In this document: piece by piece, positions 34,401 to 44,335 of the stretch
Numbering within the stretch: the stretch's first letter is position 1
How the letters are laid out: every line of letters begins with the position of its first letter
Assembly: GCF_041381155.1 (NCBI RefSeq)
Contig: NC_091143.1
Span: forward strand, 41,990,996-42,054,995
DNA from: Argopecten irradians
Taxonomy: Eukaryota > Mollusca > Bivalvia > Pectinida > Pectinidae
Length of the DNA stretch: 64,000 nt
Direction of reading: 5' to 3'
The notes under the pieces: model-generated
Told to the model about the DNA's origin: nothing
The model's input: the letters and a program-made list of their open reading frames with translations, nothing else
The model's database searches: none
Program-made: the position numbers and the translations under genes

Positions 34401-37400
34401 TTTTCAATGTTTAAAGTACATTTCTCTAAACCAAACATTAATACACATTTTACATGTTTAACCTACTGACCATGCTCTCTTACTATGGATAGTAACTCTA
34501 AATTAATACACTACAGTCAAAACTGTGTCCACTCTGTATAAAGATCACTTTCTCTGGGGCCCACTTGACTGACCACTTGACTATAAAGATCTTTTTCTTG
34601 CTCCCTTGTGTGTCCTTAATAGACAGGCAGTACCTGTTATGTCATTCACAACTAATCTAGTCCAGGGGTGAATATAATGACAGTGATACAGTAATTAATG
34701 TATTATATTGTCAATTTGTATTTCTGAGACCGTCTTCTCTTTAAACGTATTTGAATGCTTGTACATGTCGCTGATTTTTAAAACTATCCTTGATTTAAAT
34801 TTTACCAGGTAATCTTTATCCCAGCCCATTTTCTCCTTCCTCCTTCTCTCCTTAGCCTCTTTTTTAGCCAATCTTCGCGCTCGCTTCTCCTCGGGAGTCT
34901 CCAGAGCCTTTATCAACTCCTTCTGTTGTCTGTAACATGTTAAACACAAGGGATTAAATTGTGGTTTGTAAAATCATAAACACCTTTTCAAATCTAATTT
35001 TTTCTTTTTCTTATTTTTTTACTTTTGACTATTTATAGTGATAGTTAACTTCAAAATAAATATGTGATATTAAGAAATCATTAATTTTTCACAAATTAGT
35101 GGTTTTACTCTTAACTACTCTAAAGGGCAGATACCTATTACCTCTGGCAATAAAAGAATCAATGCTCATACTTTCTCCATTGTTTTTAATAATTTGAAAA
35201 CCTTGACCATATCATTAAATATTATCATGACCATAGATGTAGGAAAAATTAATTTGCAGATTCTCATTCTTCATCCAATAACCTTATATGGTATATTTTT
35301 AAGGATTGACAGCATGTGGGGCCATGCTATAGTGGTCAAGCATGCTAATTATGCATTTACCACAAACCCTCTATCCCTGGGTCTCAAATTTGAAACCCAA
35401 GTGTAGCAATTGCCAAGTACAAACTGCAGGTTGGTGATTTACCCAAGGTACTCTGGTATTCCTCCAAAATCTAAACCTGGCATATCATTTCATATCAAAA
35501 GATCTAATAAGATTTTGACTTTAAACAAATCAATCATAGTGTGTACATGTGCTTTCTTTGCATTAGAATTCCATTTTATCATCGTAGACAAAAACCAGAA
35601 AGTTATACATGTATTAGAATAAAATACCATAATGCAATTACATAATGTAATATACTGTATGAATTGCATTCTTAAAATTTAAAGATGTTTTTACAACATA
35701 TGCCTATTTCCTGAATTATATTTTTTATCACGTTATCATAATGAAATTGAAATGTATATACTGGGTATGTACCTGGTAGTTTGTTTCTGAAAGACAATCA
35801 GTTTTTGAAAAATACCTTTTTTCTTCTTCAATTTCCGCTGCATCCTTTTTCTTTTCACTCTTTGAAGACTTCTTTTCATATTTCTTCTTTGACCTGGATA
35901 ATGATGAGCGTTTAGGAGATGAAGAATCTGAATCTGAAGAGTATTTCCTGCTACGATGTTTTTGAGACCTTGACCGTCTCTGTTGCCTTGGAGATCTTGA
36001 CCGATTCCTGTTTCGGGGTGATCTTGATCTTGACCTAGATTCATCTGATGAATCTGACTGTGAATCTTCATCGGAAGAGTCTGAATCATCTCTCCTGCAA
36101 CACAAAAATAAACAAACTTTGTTAATTCAAACATATTACTGTATATAATAACTCTGTTTAATTCAAAGAGTCTTGCTGGTCTGAATGAACCAAACTGATA
36201 ACTTCATTTTCAAGTAACTTTAATAAATTTACTTCAATACTAAGATTAATGGAAGTTTTAATTACTATGCATAATCCTGTTAGCTTTAAGTAACTGCGAT
36301 AACCTACATGTATCCTTACCGAAAGACATGTACACTTTATATATGTATTGTCTATAACTTCTGTCCATCAGAACAAAAGAGACAGGGTAAGAATATTTGT
36401 ATAAGGTTTCAGTTGATCTGGTCTGACTCTATATATATATGGTACGTAAATGATGAGGATGTATACTGTATTAGTCACACAGATTTTTTTAGCGAATACG
36501 TGACGACAGCTTTTGTGTTTGTGCACTGACCGTGCTGATATTCCTTAGATATCCGCCGTTGCAATCTTTTATATATCTTGCGGGTGCGAGGGTTCAGTCT
36601 TACTTTCTTAAGCAGGCAGTTATTCTAATATGATCCATAACTGCACAAAGTAACTTGGAAAAGTGTTGCCACATTGTTATAAAATTCAATTGTTCTAGTC
36701 CTGGTCACCGTGGAAAAAAAGCTTAATGACTTTACAAGGAGCATGGTGAAGAAAATTATCTTTTTTAGCTAAAACAGCGGTAAATGCGTGTAAATCTTGA
36801 TCAGTAAATGGACCGAAATTATAGACTAGGCTACTCCAATGACTGACGAAGGCAAACAGCAAATCAAATACGCTTACTAGAGCGCCTTTGGGTTATTTCG
36901 GCCCCCTACCCGGTAATATAAAAATAACTTTTTTGACCCAATAATCAGGTGTCAATAAAAGATGTTAAAATTTACCGACATGTCTCGTGTTATTATTTTT
37001 TCAGACCAATCGTAGTGAATTTAAACTGTTATTTACCACACACAAAAACTAAATTATTTTATACCTGGTCATATTCAGCAATTATTACGCAATATGCAAT
37101 ATTTGATGAAGTTGTCAATAAAGTTATATATATTTATTGTATCAATGAAAATTGCAAAAAGATAGATGTTTTTAGGCAATACTCGATGGAAGGCCTCTGG
37201 ATGAAAATGCTTCCAGCCGGCAACACTCCAGCTGCGAATGGAATGATGGGGACCAAATTTTGTTAATTGTCTGAAGTTTTCGGCCTCCTGATACCTGTTT
37301 TCCTGTATTTTTGATAGTAAAACCCTAAATCAGCGACATCACCAAATTTTATTTTCTTCTGATAGAGTTCCGAAAGTTTGGGGAATTTCCAATAACCTCA

Positions 37401-40400
37401 CGTGACCTACATATGTATAACACCTGCTGGGGTCCCCGAAAGAGGTATTTTTAAAAATCAGTGTCACCAGATTTATACAGAAGAATACCACTTACGATGA
37501 CCAGCAAAATAACGATACATAATTTATATTACAACTGATATGAAAGGTAGGAATAAAATAAAATAAAATTTTATCTCAAAGCAGAGTGGTGTTCATGTTT
37601 AATCGCTGATAACATTATATATATATAATCAATTGACAGCATTAGCTTTGTAATAAGATCTGACTTCTTTGTCGCTCCTTGGATATATATTTTACATACA
37701 GATTCAATATATATTGATAATTAATAATTACTTCAGTGTTTGAATTAAGGTTTGTTTTCTGGCCACATTTTCAAAAATTTAATAACGAATATTCAAAAGC
37801 TGCAGTTAATTAAATATTTCATTAAAAAAAAGATATCGGCATGGTAACTTTTAAACATCGATTCAATATATACTGTATTGGTATTACGTTCAAAAAAGGA
37901 TACACACTCTTATAATGATTAATTAATTGGTGCCGCCCGGTGAAATTGACAAAGTATATTTTAACATCCGATCAGTCTAATAATTAACATCCGATCAGTC
38001 TAACAAGAGACAGAAAATATTTAAAATGCGTTAGTTACAAATAAAAAATATTTTCGTTAAGCGTGCCTAAATTATTTGATGAGATGAATTTTTCACTAGA
38101 AATTGAAATGAATATTGAAGGTGGCCGAAAACTTCAGACTTGATGGTCGAAAACTCCATAAGGGGGCCGAAATCGGCAGACAGCATCACTTTATAAAAGT
38201 CGGAAATCGCCAACATCACATGCGGCCTTGACCTTCGGTTTCTTTGTAAACAAACACACTTAAGGTATCCTGGGATAAGAAATATCTGAGAATAATATTT
38301 CTTGTAAGGGGACCGAATATACCCGAACACGCTCTCTACGGACACTTGACTTATCACTCACAGGGACTTGTAACGTAGGTTGTGAGAAAGTCTGTTGTGT
38401 ATACATGTGTACTAGGCCTATATACTATATAAAAGGACAAAGGAACCAACGGCTCGCTTGGAAGAGGTACACCTGCTGCCTCTACAAAAGTCGCCCGTAT
38501 TCCGTCTAACATGGATAAATATGTATATATTTAATACTAATATATTCTTAAATAAATTTTCGATACGGAAAACACAACTTCAGACACGAAATAATATATT
38601 AACTAGGGGTGAAACGGTATACCGCAGTGTAGTAGAACCGCTGTATTACATGCTCGGTTCGGTACACGGTATTGTTAACACAAAGTACGGTACATGCACC
38701 GTGAGTGGAAAAGTTTTCTATGGGTGTCTTTTTCACTGTACGCCGGTTACACAAGTCTGATAGCAACGAGTCTCTGATTGGTCATGCGGCCGTCATTGTG
38801 ACTCAATCACAAACCGCCTTACATAAAGTCAATGTTTTGACAGGAAATGGAGGAGGCATCGTCTGTACATTTGAGAGATGCTCCGGCAATAGAGCATCGT
38901 ACCGTTCTGCAGTTTTAGAACAATTTGGTTTTAGAACGAAGGACGCTACGGCAGCTACATGCCGTATATATGTTATGTCGATTTTTTGTATAAGCATGGC
39001 AATACATCAAACATGAACACACACTTAGTTAGAAAACACTACATCGGCAACGTGCATACTGACATCACACATGCTCAACTCAAGTCCAAGTTGGACAAGT
39101 TCCGACCGCAAGTACTGCCAAAAAATCACAATGCCAGACGACGATATCGAAGATATTTTTAAAAAAAATTACCCTATAAATAACTGTTAATCCAAAAAAG
39201 TTACACAGGCAATTGGGTTTTTTATTGCAGTTGACATGTGTCTATACTTCATTGTTGAAAACATCAGTGGAAAGTTAGAAAGTGTTAGCAGCCGGGGATA
39301 TCGCTTGACATCAAAAGGCCTCCTTTTCTTGTGAAAACGTAAACAAACTTGTGTTCTTAAAAAAATTGGTCATTCTTGACGATTTGCAGTAAAATTTTGA
39401 TTTTTGAATTCAATAAACTTGGGAGCTGAACAGTTTACACTGAGTTCATTGCCTTTTTCATCTCTTATCAGTTTTACATGTACCGAACCGAAAAAAACCG
39501 AACCGTACACTCTATACCGCAATACGTACCGAACCGTGAAGTATCTGTACCGTTTCACCCCTAATATTAACATACCTTATAGCAGTGGAACCTCCCAAAA
39601 CCGAACCTTCTCAAAACCGATCACCTCTAGAAACCGAACATGGATGTCATGTACGGAATGAATTCCTCTTTATTAATAGTATATAAAACTTCCCAAAACC
39701 GATCCCTCCCAATTCCGAATACCGGACCGATTTTGAGATCGGAATAGTCAAATATAACTAAAATACACTTCTGAAAACCAGCCTTATCTGAGCGACACCG
39801 ATAGATTGCATTGAGGTCTGATCAACCGACCGTGAAATACACACGTACCTGTACCATAGTTGTTGCATGCCATGTCCTGGGGCGTGTATACAGATGTGAA
39901 GGCTATAGGTACACGGTAATTATACCCGAGATGGTGGTGTAATAATTTAATCATGCCTATTGTTTAGATATCTAACGAAGGTCTACCATGTGCACACGGT
40001 TTGTTTACTGTAGGAAAACAAGCAGAGCTAGTAACAAAGAGAAAGTTTCGTATTCAAATCACACGGGTTTTTTTATTTACATATGTAGTTGTCGGATAAC
40101 GTAAATTATCTGTATGAAGAAGCCGAAGCCTTGTATTGTTTTAGAAAATGACTATGTCATATAATGACCGGCATCGCCTGATCATCGTGTAATTAGACCA
40201 TATAATTTGATTCTTGACGTAACCGGAAGCGATCGGTCGTTTGTAGGTTGCAGACGAGAACATCCCCAAGAACATTCACGCAACTAACTAACTAAACTAC
40301 GTTTATAAGCGGTAACAAAGTCAAGTTTGCTGTAATCCATTCATTTTAAAGTATGATTTTCTCTTTTGTGATAACATTCACATTAACAATCAATATCGGT

Positions 40401-41589
40401 CGGTTTTAACGAACACTAGGCATACATGCGGTGCACTAATGTAAAAAAACAACTTCCGATCGATTAAATCCGGATCGTGATGATCGGTATTTTTGTTCAC
40501 TTCTCCAAACCAAACCCTCTCTAAACCGGCCGAAATTATATGCACCGACCATGATCGGTTTCGGGATGTTCCACTGTAGCTTTATTTCACTATGAACGCG
40601 GAAAATGCAGTCAGATTTCCTCACTGTCGTTATGCCTGTCCAGTGAAATCTAGGTCAAAGGCACTCATATTCCCTTGTAACAAATTTTGTATGCATACAT
40701 TTCACTTTCTGGTGATATTTTCCCATTGCAAATACAAATAGGCTATCAATCCAACAACTAAGCGAGGAATCACACTTTTTTTTTCAGCACTTGACTCTTG
40801 TTCGTATAATCCGCCATATTGTAATTGATGATGGGTACCTTTTAAGTATACCCGCCCTTACCCGATACTGCACTGAAATTCTGTACCCAGACTCTGTATT
40901 TATAAATTAAGTTTCATGGTTAAGGTTCTTAGAAGTACCTTTATTTGAAATACACGTATCATTAATTGAAGAATCTAACTTAAGTCGAGACTCTGTTTTA
41001 CTTTACCGGTTACCACATTAATATTGTAGCTTTTAGTATACAGGCACTGTGTATGGGGTTTCCAGTTAGGGTCCGGGTATGGGGTACACAATATCCACTC
41101 AAACGTGTTTAACCTAGATTTCAGTGGACAAGCAAAACGACAGCGAGGAAATCTGACTGCATTTTCCACGTTCATAGTGAAATAAAGGTATGTTAATATA
41201 TTATATCGTGATTGAAGTTGTGTTTTTCATGTCGAAAATTTATTTAAGAATGTATTGGTATTATATATGTACATATTTATCCATGTTTGACGGAATACGG
41301 GCGACTTTTGTAGAGGCAGGTGTACCTCTTCCAAGCGAACCGTTGGTTCCCTTGTCCTTTTATATAGTATATAAGCTTAGGCCTAGTACACATGTATTCA
41401 CAATAGACTTTCTCACAATCTACGTTACAAGTCCCTGTGTTATCACTGGCCAATCGACAGATAGACAATCTAGACCTGCCTATCAACGATATCAGCATTA
41501 ATTACGTACCTCCTTCGTTTGCTAGAGCTGTGTGAATGTCGATCACGATCACGATGTCTGTCTTTCCTCTTTTTCTTTTGCTTCCCCAT
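22466..41589 (-). CDS. CACTIN: Cactin, spliceosome-associated protein
   Basis: Conserved nuclear spliceosome C-complex protein, first found as a Drosophila Cactus/IkB partner. Exons: 41589-41510, 36094-35816, 34929-34806, 33864-33718, 32509-32447, 32007-31953, 29860-29772, 28536-28383, 28051-27908, 26952-26843, 26362-26148, 25424-25232, 24802-24647, 24254-24171, 23571-23521, 23197-23135, 22591-22466. These 17 join in frame to 710 residues (human 758). Order: Lys/Arg start [18 protein letters not shown]; Arg-Ser domain; [19 protein letters not shown]; the mid domain ([32 protein letters not shown]); an acidic linker; the C-terminal domain ([36 protein letters not shown]), ending [10 protein letters not shown]. 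One further Glu/Lys exon near 32913-32975 has lost its 5' part; skipping it keeps frame. Intron 1 is 5.4 kb. Confidence 0.96.
22721..22936 (-). mobile_element. tRNA-derived SINE, copy 2
   Basis: Same family as 10127-10348: on the minus strand GGCCGTGGTGGCTGAGTGGT, then a diverged B box, ending CCTGGCTGTTATC. It is in the last CACTIN intron, same strand as the gene. Confidence 0.75.
24000..24195 (-). repeat. 31-bp tandem array copying a CACTIN 5' splice site
   Basis: Six units with exact 31-bp spacing (anchor ACTTGTA-type motif at 24021, 24052, 24083, 24114, 24145, 24176 on the plus strand). The last unit overlaps the end of the CACTIN exon 24171-24254 and its donor. On the gene strand each unit reads about TTCAAGGTTACAAGTTCAAT then a donor: the real GTAAGT, then GCAAGT, GTAAGT, GTAAGT, GTAAGT and a dead GGAAGT. 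Confidence 0.9.
25612..26131. repeat. 20-bp minisatellite in a CACTIN intron
   Basis: About 25 units of CCCCTCCCCTTTCATCACATG with small variations, between CACTIN exons 26148-26362 and 25232-25424. The transcribed strand is G-rich (GGGGAGGGGCATGTGATGAA). It is open in several frames on both strands only because the unit lacks stops; those frames are not genes. It begins 17 bp beyond the 5' splice site of exon 26148-26362. Confidence 0.95.
26655..26745 (+). repeat. SINE body fragment
   Basis: CCTGAAGAAAAACCACCAAC followed by TACGGTCAGTACATGG matches the body of the 10.1 kb SINE (GGAGAAAAACCACCGACC, CAGTACCTGG). Truncated and diverged. Confidence 0.4.
26975..27382. mobile_element. TTAA-flanked MITE close to a CACTIN 3' splice site
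   Basis: TTAA at 26975-26978 and 27379-27382 flank a 400-bp element with perfect ends AGGCCCACTACCTTTCCG / CGGAAAGGTAGTGGGCCT. There is no coding capacity. TTAA target duplication suggests the piggyBac group. The near end lies 22 bp upstream (gene strand) of the acceptor of CACTIN exon 26843-26952. Confidence 0.85.
28540..29490 (-). repeat. 35-39-bp minisatellite derived from a CACTIN 3' splice site
   Basis: About 25 units of CAAGGTCAAGGTTAGTCAAG plus GCTTGTATAGGTAAC between CACTIN exons 28383-28536 and 29772-29860, starting 3 bp from the acceptor. On the gene strand the unit reads GTTACCTATACAAG|CCTTG, closely matching the genuine acceptor GTTACCAATACAG|GGCC. One unit at about 28716-28737 copies the true site over 22 bp. 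Confidence 0.9.
29565..29700 (+). repeat. Degenerate SINE
   Basis: AGAGTACCCAGAGAAAAATC, CAGTTAGTACCCGGCTACTG and GGAATTTGAACTAGAAATGG follow the order of the 10.1 kb SINE at lower identity. In the same CACTIN intron as the minisatellite. Confidence 0.4.
30071..31902. mobile_element. Composite bivalve element with GGTCACCTGA / TCAGGTGACC ends
   Basis: It starts AACAAGAGGCCCAAGAGGCC, then GGTCACCTGA, and ends CACGACGGACGACG.., then GGTCAGGTGACCTAAAAA. A second, internal 3' end (GGTCAGGTGACCTAAAAA) at about 31170-31188 shows two nested or joined copies. Interior: three ~110-bp units with TTGTTGATATAAGGCTACAT, then ~150-bp units with AGTGACCTTGACCTTGACC and CAAAATCACTCAAGGAATGA. A long hairpin sits at 31594-31714. 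It is in the CACTIN intron between 31953 and 29860. Non-coding. Confidence 0.7.
31594..31714. repeat. Near-perfect 57-bp-arm hairpin
   Basis: TTTCAGGGTTGCTGGGACAA... to ...AGAAAATCCCTA is repeated inverted with one mismatch (AGTTCAAGG versus AGCTCAAGG) around the 7-bp loop GTGCTGA-type spacer. It is carried in the composite repeat and in the CACTIN primary transcript. Confidence 0.85.
32217..32423. mobile_element. MITE family A, copy 2
   Basis: TACTGTATTCAACCCAATAA at one end and, inverted, TACCTTATTCGTCCCAATAA at the other, with the shared interior GGCCTCAAAAAGGGGGAGGG. Same family as 12455-12657. It ends 23 bp from the donor of CACTIN exon 32447-32509. Confidence 0.75.
32913..32975 (-). 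pseudogene. CACTIN: Damaged CACTIN exon (3' part only)
   Basis: On the minus strand a Glu/Lys-rich frame ending [13 protein letters not shown] runs into a good donor (GTAAGT) at 32911-32912, in the phase needed to join exon 32447-32509 ([12 protein letters not shown]). Human CACTIN has a comparable charged segment here. Upstream the frame meets TGA with no pyrimidine tract, and repeat sequence begins at about 32980. So the 5' part of the exon and its acceptor seem to be missing. Omitting it leaves the rest of CACTIN in frame. Confidence 0.55.
32980..33500. repeat. Scrambled copies of a dispersed repeat
   Basis: Recurring phrases CATGCAAGTTTCATGTCAAA, CGCACCGGTAGAAC, TTGAGAAGAAGTTCA and AAAATAACAACAC appear three times with many short gaps. 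This looks like a degenerate tandem repeat or a poorly resolved assembly patch. It abuts the damaged CACTIN exon. Confidence 0.6.
33929..34381. mobile_element. MITE family A, copy 3, split by a SINE
   Basis: Left part CTGTCCCTATAAGCACCCTC and right part GGCGTTTATTGGATCGAATA match the two ends of family A in the opposite orientation to copies 1 and 2. A SINE (34127-34341) lies between. It begins 65 bp from CACTIN exon 33718-33864. Confidence 0.6.
34127..34341 (-). mobile_element. tRNA-derived SINE, copy 3
   Basis: On the minus strand: GGCCGCGGTGGTTAAGATGT, then TTGCAAGTTCGAATCCCATG (B box), ending TGTTAATAGAACGTTAAACC. Inserted in MITE family A copy 3. The A-box region has lost a few bases compared with copy 1. 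Confidence 0.8.
35315..35500 (+). repeat. Degenerate SINE, plus orientation
   Basis: GGGCCATGCTATAGTGGTCA (A-box region), ATTTGAAACCCAAGTG (B-box region) and GCAATTGCCAAGTAC follow the SINE order. It is the only clear copy in the plus orientation and is strongly diverged. Confidence 0.45.
36879..38340. mobile_element. Candidate 1.46-kb DNA element in CACTIN intron 1
   Basis: AGAGCGCCTTTGGGTTATTT, then CGGCCCCCTAC, at the left is matched by an inverted copy at the right (rc AGAGCGTGTTCGGGTATATT, then CGGTCCCCTTAC), about 24 of 31 positions. Inside, GTCTGAAGTTTTCGGCC (37270) returns inverted at 38115. No clear protein. A 24-bp tandem pair (AACATCCGATCAGTCTAA) lies near 37963-38003. Family unknown. 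Confidence 0.4.
38604..39563 (+). mobile_element. hAT element remnant with BED-finger fragment
   Basis: Terminal repeats TAGGGGTGAAACGGTA / TACCGTTTCACCCCTA with 8-bp target duplications ATATTAAC at 38596-38603 and 39564-39571. 8-bp duplications and this terminal sequence fit hAT transposons. Around 38917-39060 two overlapping frames encode [16 protein letters not shown] and [20 protein letters not shown], the two halves of a ZBED-type BED zinc finger separated by a frameshift. The catalytic domain is absent, so this is an internally deleted, non-autonomous copy of 960 bp. Confidence 0.88.
39583..40576. mobile_element. pogo/Tigger-like non-autonomous element
   Basis: Ends CAGTGGAACCTCCCAAAACC and, inverted, CAGTGGAACATCCCGAAACC, with TAG next to both ends. 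The CAGTGGAACCTC-type terminus and TA-like target match the pogo/Tigger branch of Tc1/mariner. The ~1-kb interior shows no transposase. It sits in the left arm of the inverted repeat; the right arm has no such insert at the equivalent place. Confidence 0.65.
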
Positions 41590-41949
41590 GTTGTTTATTG
41601 AAAAGCGTTTTTCGACGTTCAAGGAAAGAGAGTTACAGACAAGGGAGACAACTGTGTAACTTGCGACTACGTATTTTTAGGCTGCATACCATGAAATTTT
41701 CAGTATCTAATTTGCGAATATATATAATACCATGGATATCGAATCACATGCGTATATTTAATGTTAGATTTTATTTTAACGGTAGATTTTATTTCATTTT
41801 TGTAAAGGTTTACAGTAAAATAGGTTTCTGACTAACAGTTACATTATTTTGTATGGACAATCTAATTTACTAGGCCAAGGATTTATACGTCCTTGACTAG
41901 ACTAACACGTGATATAACTACAAATCAGGGGCGTAGGAAGCGGGAGGGG
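41590..41949. promoter_or_regulatory. CACTIN upstream region
   Basis: 360 bp between the CACTIN start codon and the LINE. It should hold the CACTIN promoter and 5' UTR. No motif can be placed with confidence. The LINE inserted immediately upstream. Confidence 0.35.
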
Positions 41950-42180
41950 GGGGCACGTGTTTTTTATAACTCCTGACCAGGCACGGTCATTTTTTTATTC
42001 GTGTTAATGCTCGGGTGTGACACCGACTTGTCAGTTATTGATGTCGACATCTAAACTAAAAGACGTCGTGTTTTATAACTCCCGACCAGGCACGGTTCTA
42101 GTGCGCCTGTTGTGGGTTCGGGTCTGAGTAAACGTTTGCTAAATTCTCCAAATGACTTAGAAACCCCTCTCAAAAAACCG

Positions 42181-43107
42181 ATGGAGAATACACCTGAAAA
42201 TGCTATGCTCATAAATAAAGCGTGTGAGGCAAGTGACGTTTTCCTGGCTTCTCTGCAGAGTCCCAGTTTCCTATCTAAAATTGTCGAAGCCCTGGTAAAC
42301 CCTGTAGCAGAGACAGTAGCAGCGTTGCTAAAGGATATGCTAATCCAACAGTTTCACCCCGTGTTTGAAAGCAAAGTAAAAAATCTTGTCGAAAATGACT
42401 CTACAGTTCGTGATATTGTCCAGTCCGAAGTTAAAAAATCTGTGTCAAATGTCATTGACTCCAAAATAACTCATTGTATGAATAAAGAAGTAGATTCCTT
42501 ACAGCGTCAAATTCAGAGTCAAAACTCCAAAATATCGCTGCTTACAGAACAAATCGCCAAACTAGAGTCCGGGCAACAGAAGCTATTTATCTCGCACGAG
42601 GAACAGGAACAATATTCGCGTAGAACGTGTTTAAAGTTCATCAACTTACCTGTTACTGAATTCGAGGACACGCATACTTTTGACCCTCTAAAGGCTATTC
42701 AAAAAGTATGTCGCGACAAATTGAACATTGTTATTGATGACACCCAAGTTTCTCGCTGTCACATTTTGGGCGCTATCTCCACGGAACGCAAGGTCACTGC
42801 AATTGTGCGTTTTGTCCGTTATACTGATCGCCAAAGGGTCTTCGAGGCAAAGGCAAAGTTAAAAGGAAATCCTGACAAAACTCTGGTAGTTGAGGCCCTG
42901 ACGAAACACCGCCAACGCCTTGTAAATGTTCTAAACAAGAACCGCTATCTAAACAACATCCATGCGTTCTGGACCAGGGATGGCCAAATCTACGCCAAGA
43001 AAACCCAGGACAGTAATTCTAGAATTATGGTTCGAAATGACGAGGATCTCATTACGCTTGGTTGTGTTATCGACAACCGAACTCCGACTAACGGTGGTAG
43101 TCAATAA
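42181..43107 (+). CDS. LINE ORF1 protein (coiled coil plus RRM-like domain)
   Basis: About 308 residues from the first true ATG (MENTPENAML). The frame is open 69 bp further upstream, but from a GTG. After a helical N-terminus comes a coiled coil (SLQRQIQSQNSKISLLTEQI), then an L1-ORF1p-like nucleic-acid-binding region (EQEQYSRRTCLKFINLPV; VTAIVRFVRYTDRQRVFEAK) and a basic C-terminus. Such proteins bind element RNA as trimers and act as chaperones. No zinc knuckle. Intact, with no stops. Confidence 0.8.
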   Translation: MENTPENAMLINKACEASDVFLASLQSPSFLSKIVEALVNPVAETVAALLKDMLIQQFHPVFESKVKNLVENDSTVRDIVQSEVKKSVSNVIDSKITHCMNKEVDSLQRQIQSQNSKISLLTEQIAKLESGQQKLFISHEEQEQYSRRTCLKFINLPVTEFEDTHTFDPLKAIQKVCRDKLNIVIDDTQVSRCHILGAISTERKVTAIVRFVRYTDRQRVFEAKAKLKGNPDKTLVVEALTKHRQRLVNVLNKNRYLNNIHAFWTRDGQIYAKKTQDSNSRIMVRNDEDLITLGCVIDNRTPTNGGSQ

Positions 43108-43265
43108 ACACTCCAAAATTTCTCTAAGATAAACTAGTCTCAAAACATCTTCATGTTTAACTGTCTATGTTCAGTGATTTAGGATTCTATTGTTCTAAAA
43201 CTAGCCCCTTTTCATGGCAAAAACCACTTATCGAAAATGTCACTAAATTATATGTATTTAATATA

Positions 43266-43482
43266 TAAACTGTCATAAATTTGATTTACCAAACTATAGT
43301 GAAACATACTGTAAAAATGTCAAGTGTTCCCAATCAGAATATATGGGTTTTTTTAAAGCATTATTTGAAATGTTCCCAATCATAGTTTTTGCATGTTTTC
43401 CCTGCCAAAATGTAGAGTGTTATGGAGTGGCAACCACGGTCTTAATTTGTAACTTTCAAAATGTGACAAATTTATGACAGTG
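43266..43482. mobile_element. Small MITE in the LINE inter-ORF spacer
   Basis: CTGTCATAAATTTG at 43269 and CAAATTTATGACAG at 43467 are exact inverted repeats enclosing about 200 bp with a repeated TGTTCCCAATCA motif. It may explain the long (1.2 kb) gap between ORF1 and ORF2. Confidence 0.45.
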
Positions 43483-43815
43483 TTTCAAAACAAAATATGA
43501 AGTTTTCTGGTGAAATATAAAGCTCTCCTTGGCACAAATTACTGAAATGTATAGATATATGCATTTTAAAATTGTATGTAAATTGAGAAATATTCCATAT
43601 AAAAACTGGGCTTCCTTTCATCATGTAAATTTTCACTAATAAGTTTTTTAACAATGTATACTGCAACGTATAGTAAATTACCCCTGTAATTCAGGGATTT
43701 TTTCCCCGTTTAGAATAGTTAAAGTATGTTGCAGTATCATTGGGATGTTGTTCTTTTTTTTTAATTTTTATTCTCTATCTGGAAGAGTTCTAAACATATT
43801 AAGTAGTGCATAGAA

Positions 43816-43846
<31 letters not shown>

Positions 43847-44335
43847 TGTGAAGAGTTTAACCTTAAAAGACTTAACTATAAATTTTCTGAACATCTAAAC
43901 TCACAAATGCATTTATAGCAAAATTTGACTATCAAAAAAAAAAAATGTACATATTGTAGTTGTTTTGTAAATATATGACATATATAATGTATCTTTTGAA
44001 CGTTTTGCCTTTATTTCTTGCTTTGTTTAAGTTGTTTTTGAATATTTTATTGTTTTTTGCTATTGCTACACATATACTTACCATATTATTATAAATTTTC
44101 TGAAACAGCCGATCTAAACCCTAGTTCTCATAATTAGCTAAACCTGTCAAAAAATGTGTTTTCTGTTGTTTTCTTTTGTATCTGTCCTTATTTTTCCTTC
44201 TCTGCTTCTATCACTTTTCTCTAAATCTATCACCTGTCAGTCCGTCTCCCCCCTTTCCCACTTTGACAATGAGATATCGAAATACATATACATGTACTCT
44301 GTGAAATATAAAATTACTTCTGGCAACCTCCAAAT

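Larger units (their letters stand above)
38347..41446. repeat. Interrupted inverted repeat in CACTIN intron 1
   Basis: The right arm (41110-41446, about 340 bp) matches in reverse complement the left arm, which is broken into 38347-38603, 39572-39579 and 40577-40655 by two transposon insertions. Example: AGGTACACCTGCTGCCTCTA on the left, TAGAGGCAGGTGTACCTC on the right. Identity is roughly 90%. The central spacer is about 450 bp. Without the insertions it would be a simple 1.1-kb foldback. Confidence 0.85.

Noticed and set aside
38705-39162. Host ZBED-type gene
   Set aside because: The BED-finger halves lie in different frames inside a 960-bp element with hAT ends and target duplications, so it is transposon remnant.
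42112-42180. LINE ORF1 start at 42112
   Set aside because: The codon is GTG; the first ATG is 42181. The upstream frame may simply be an open 5' UTR.
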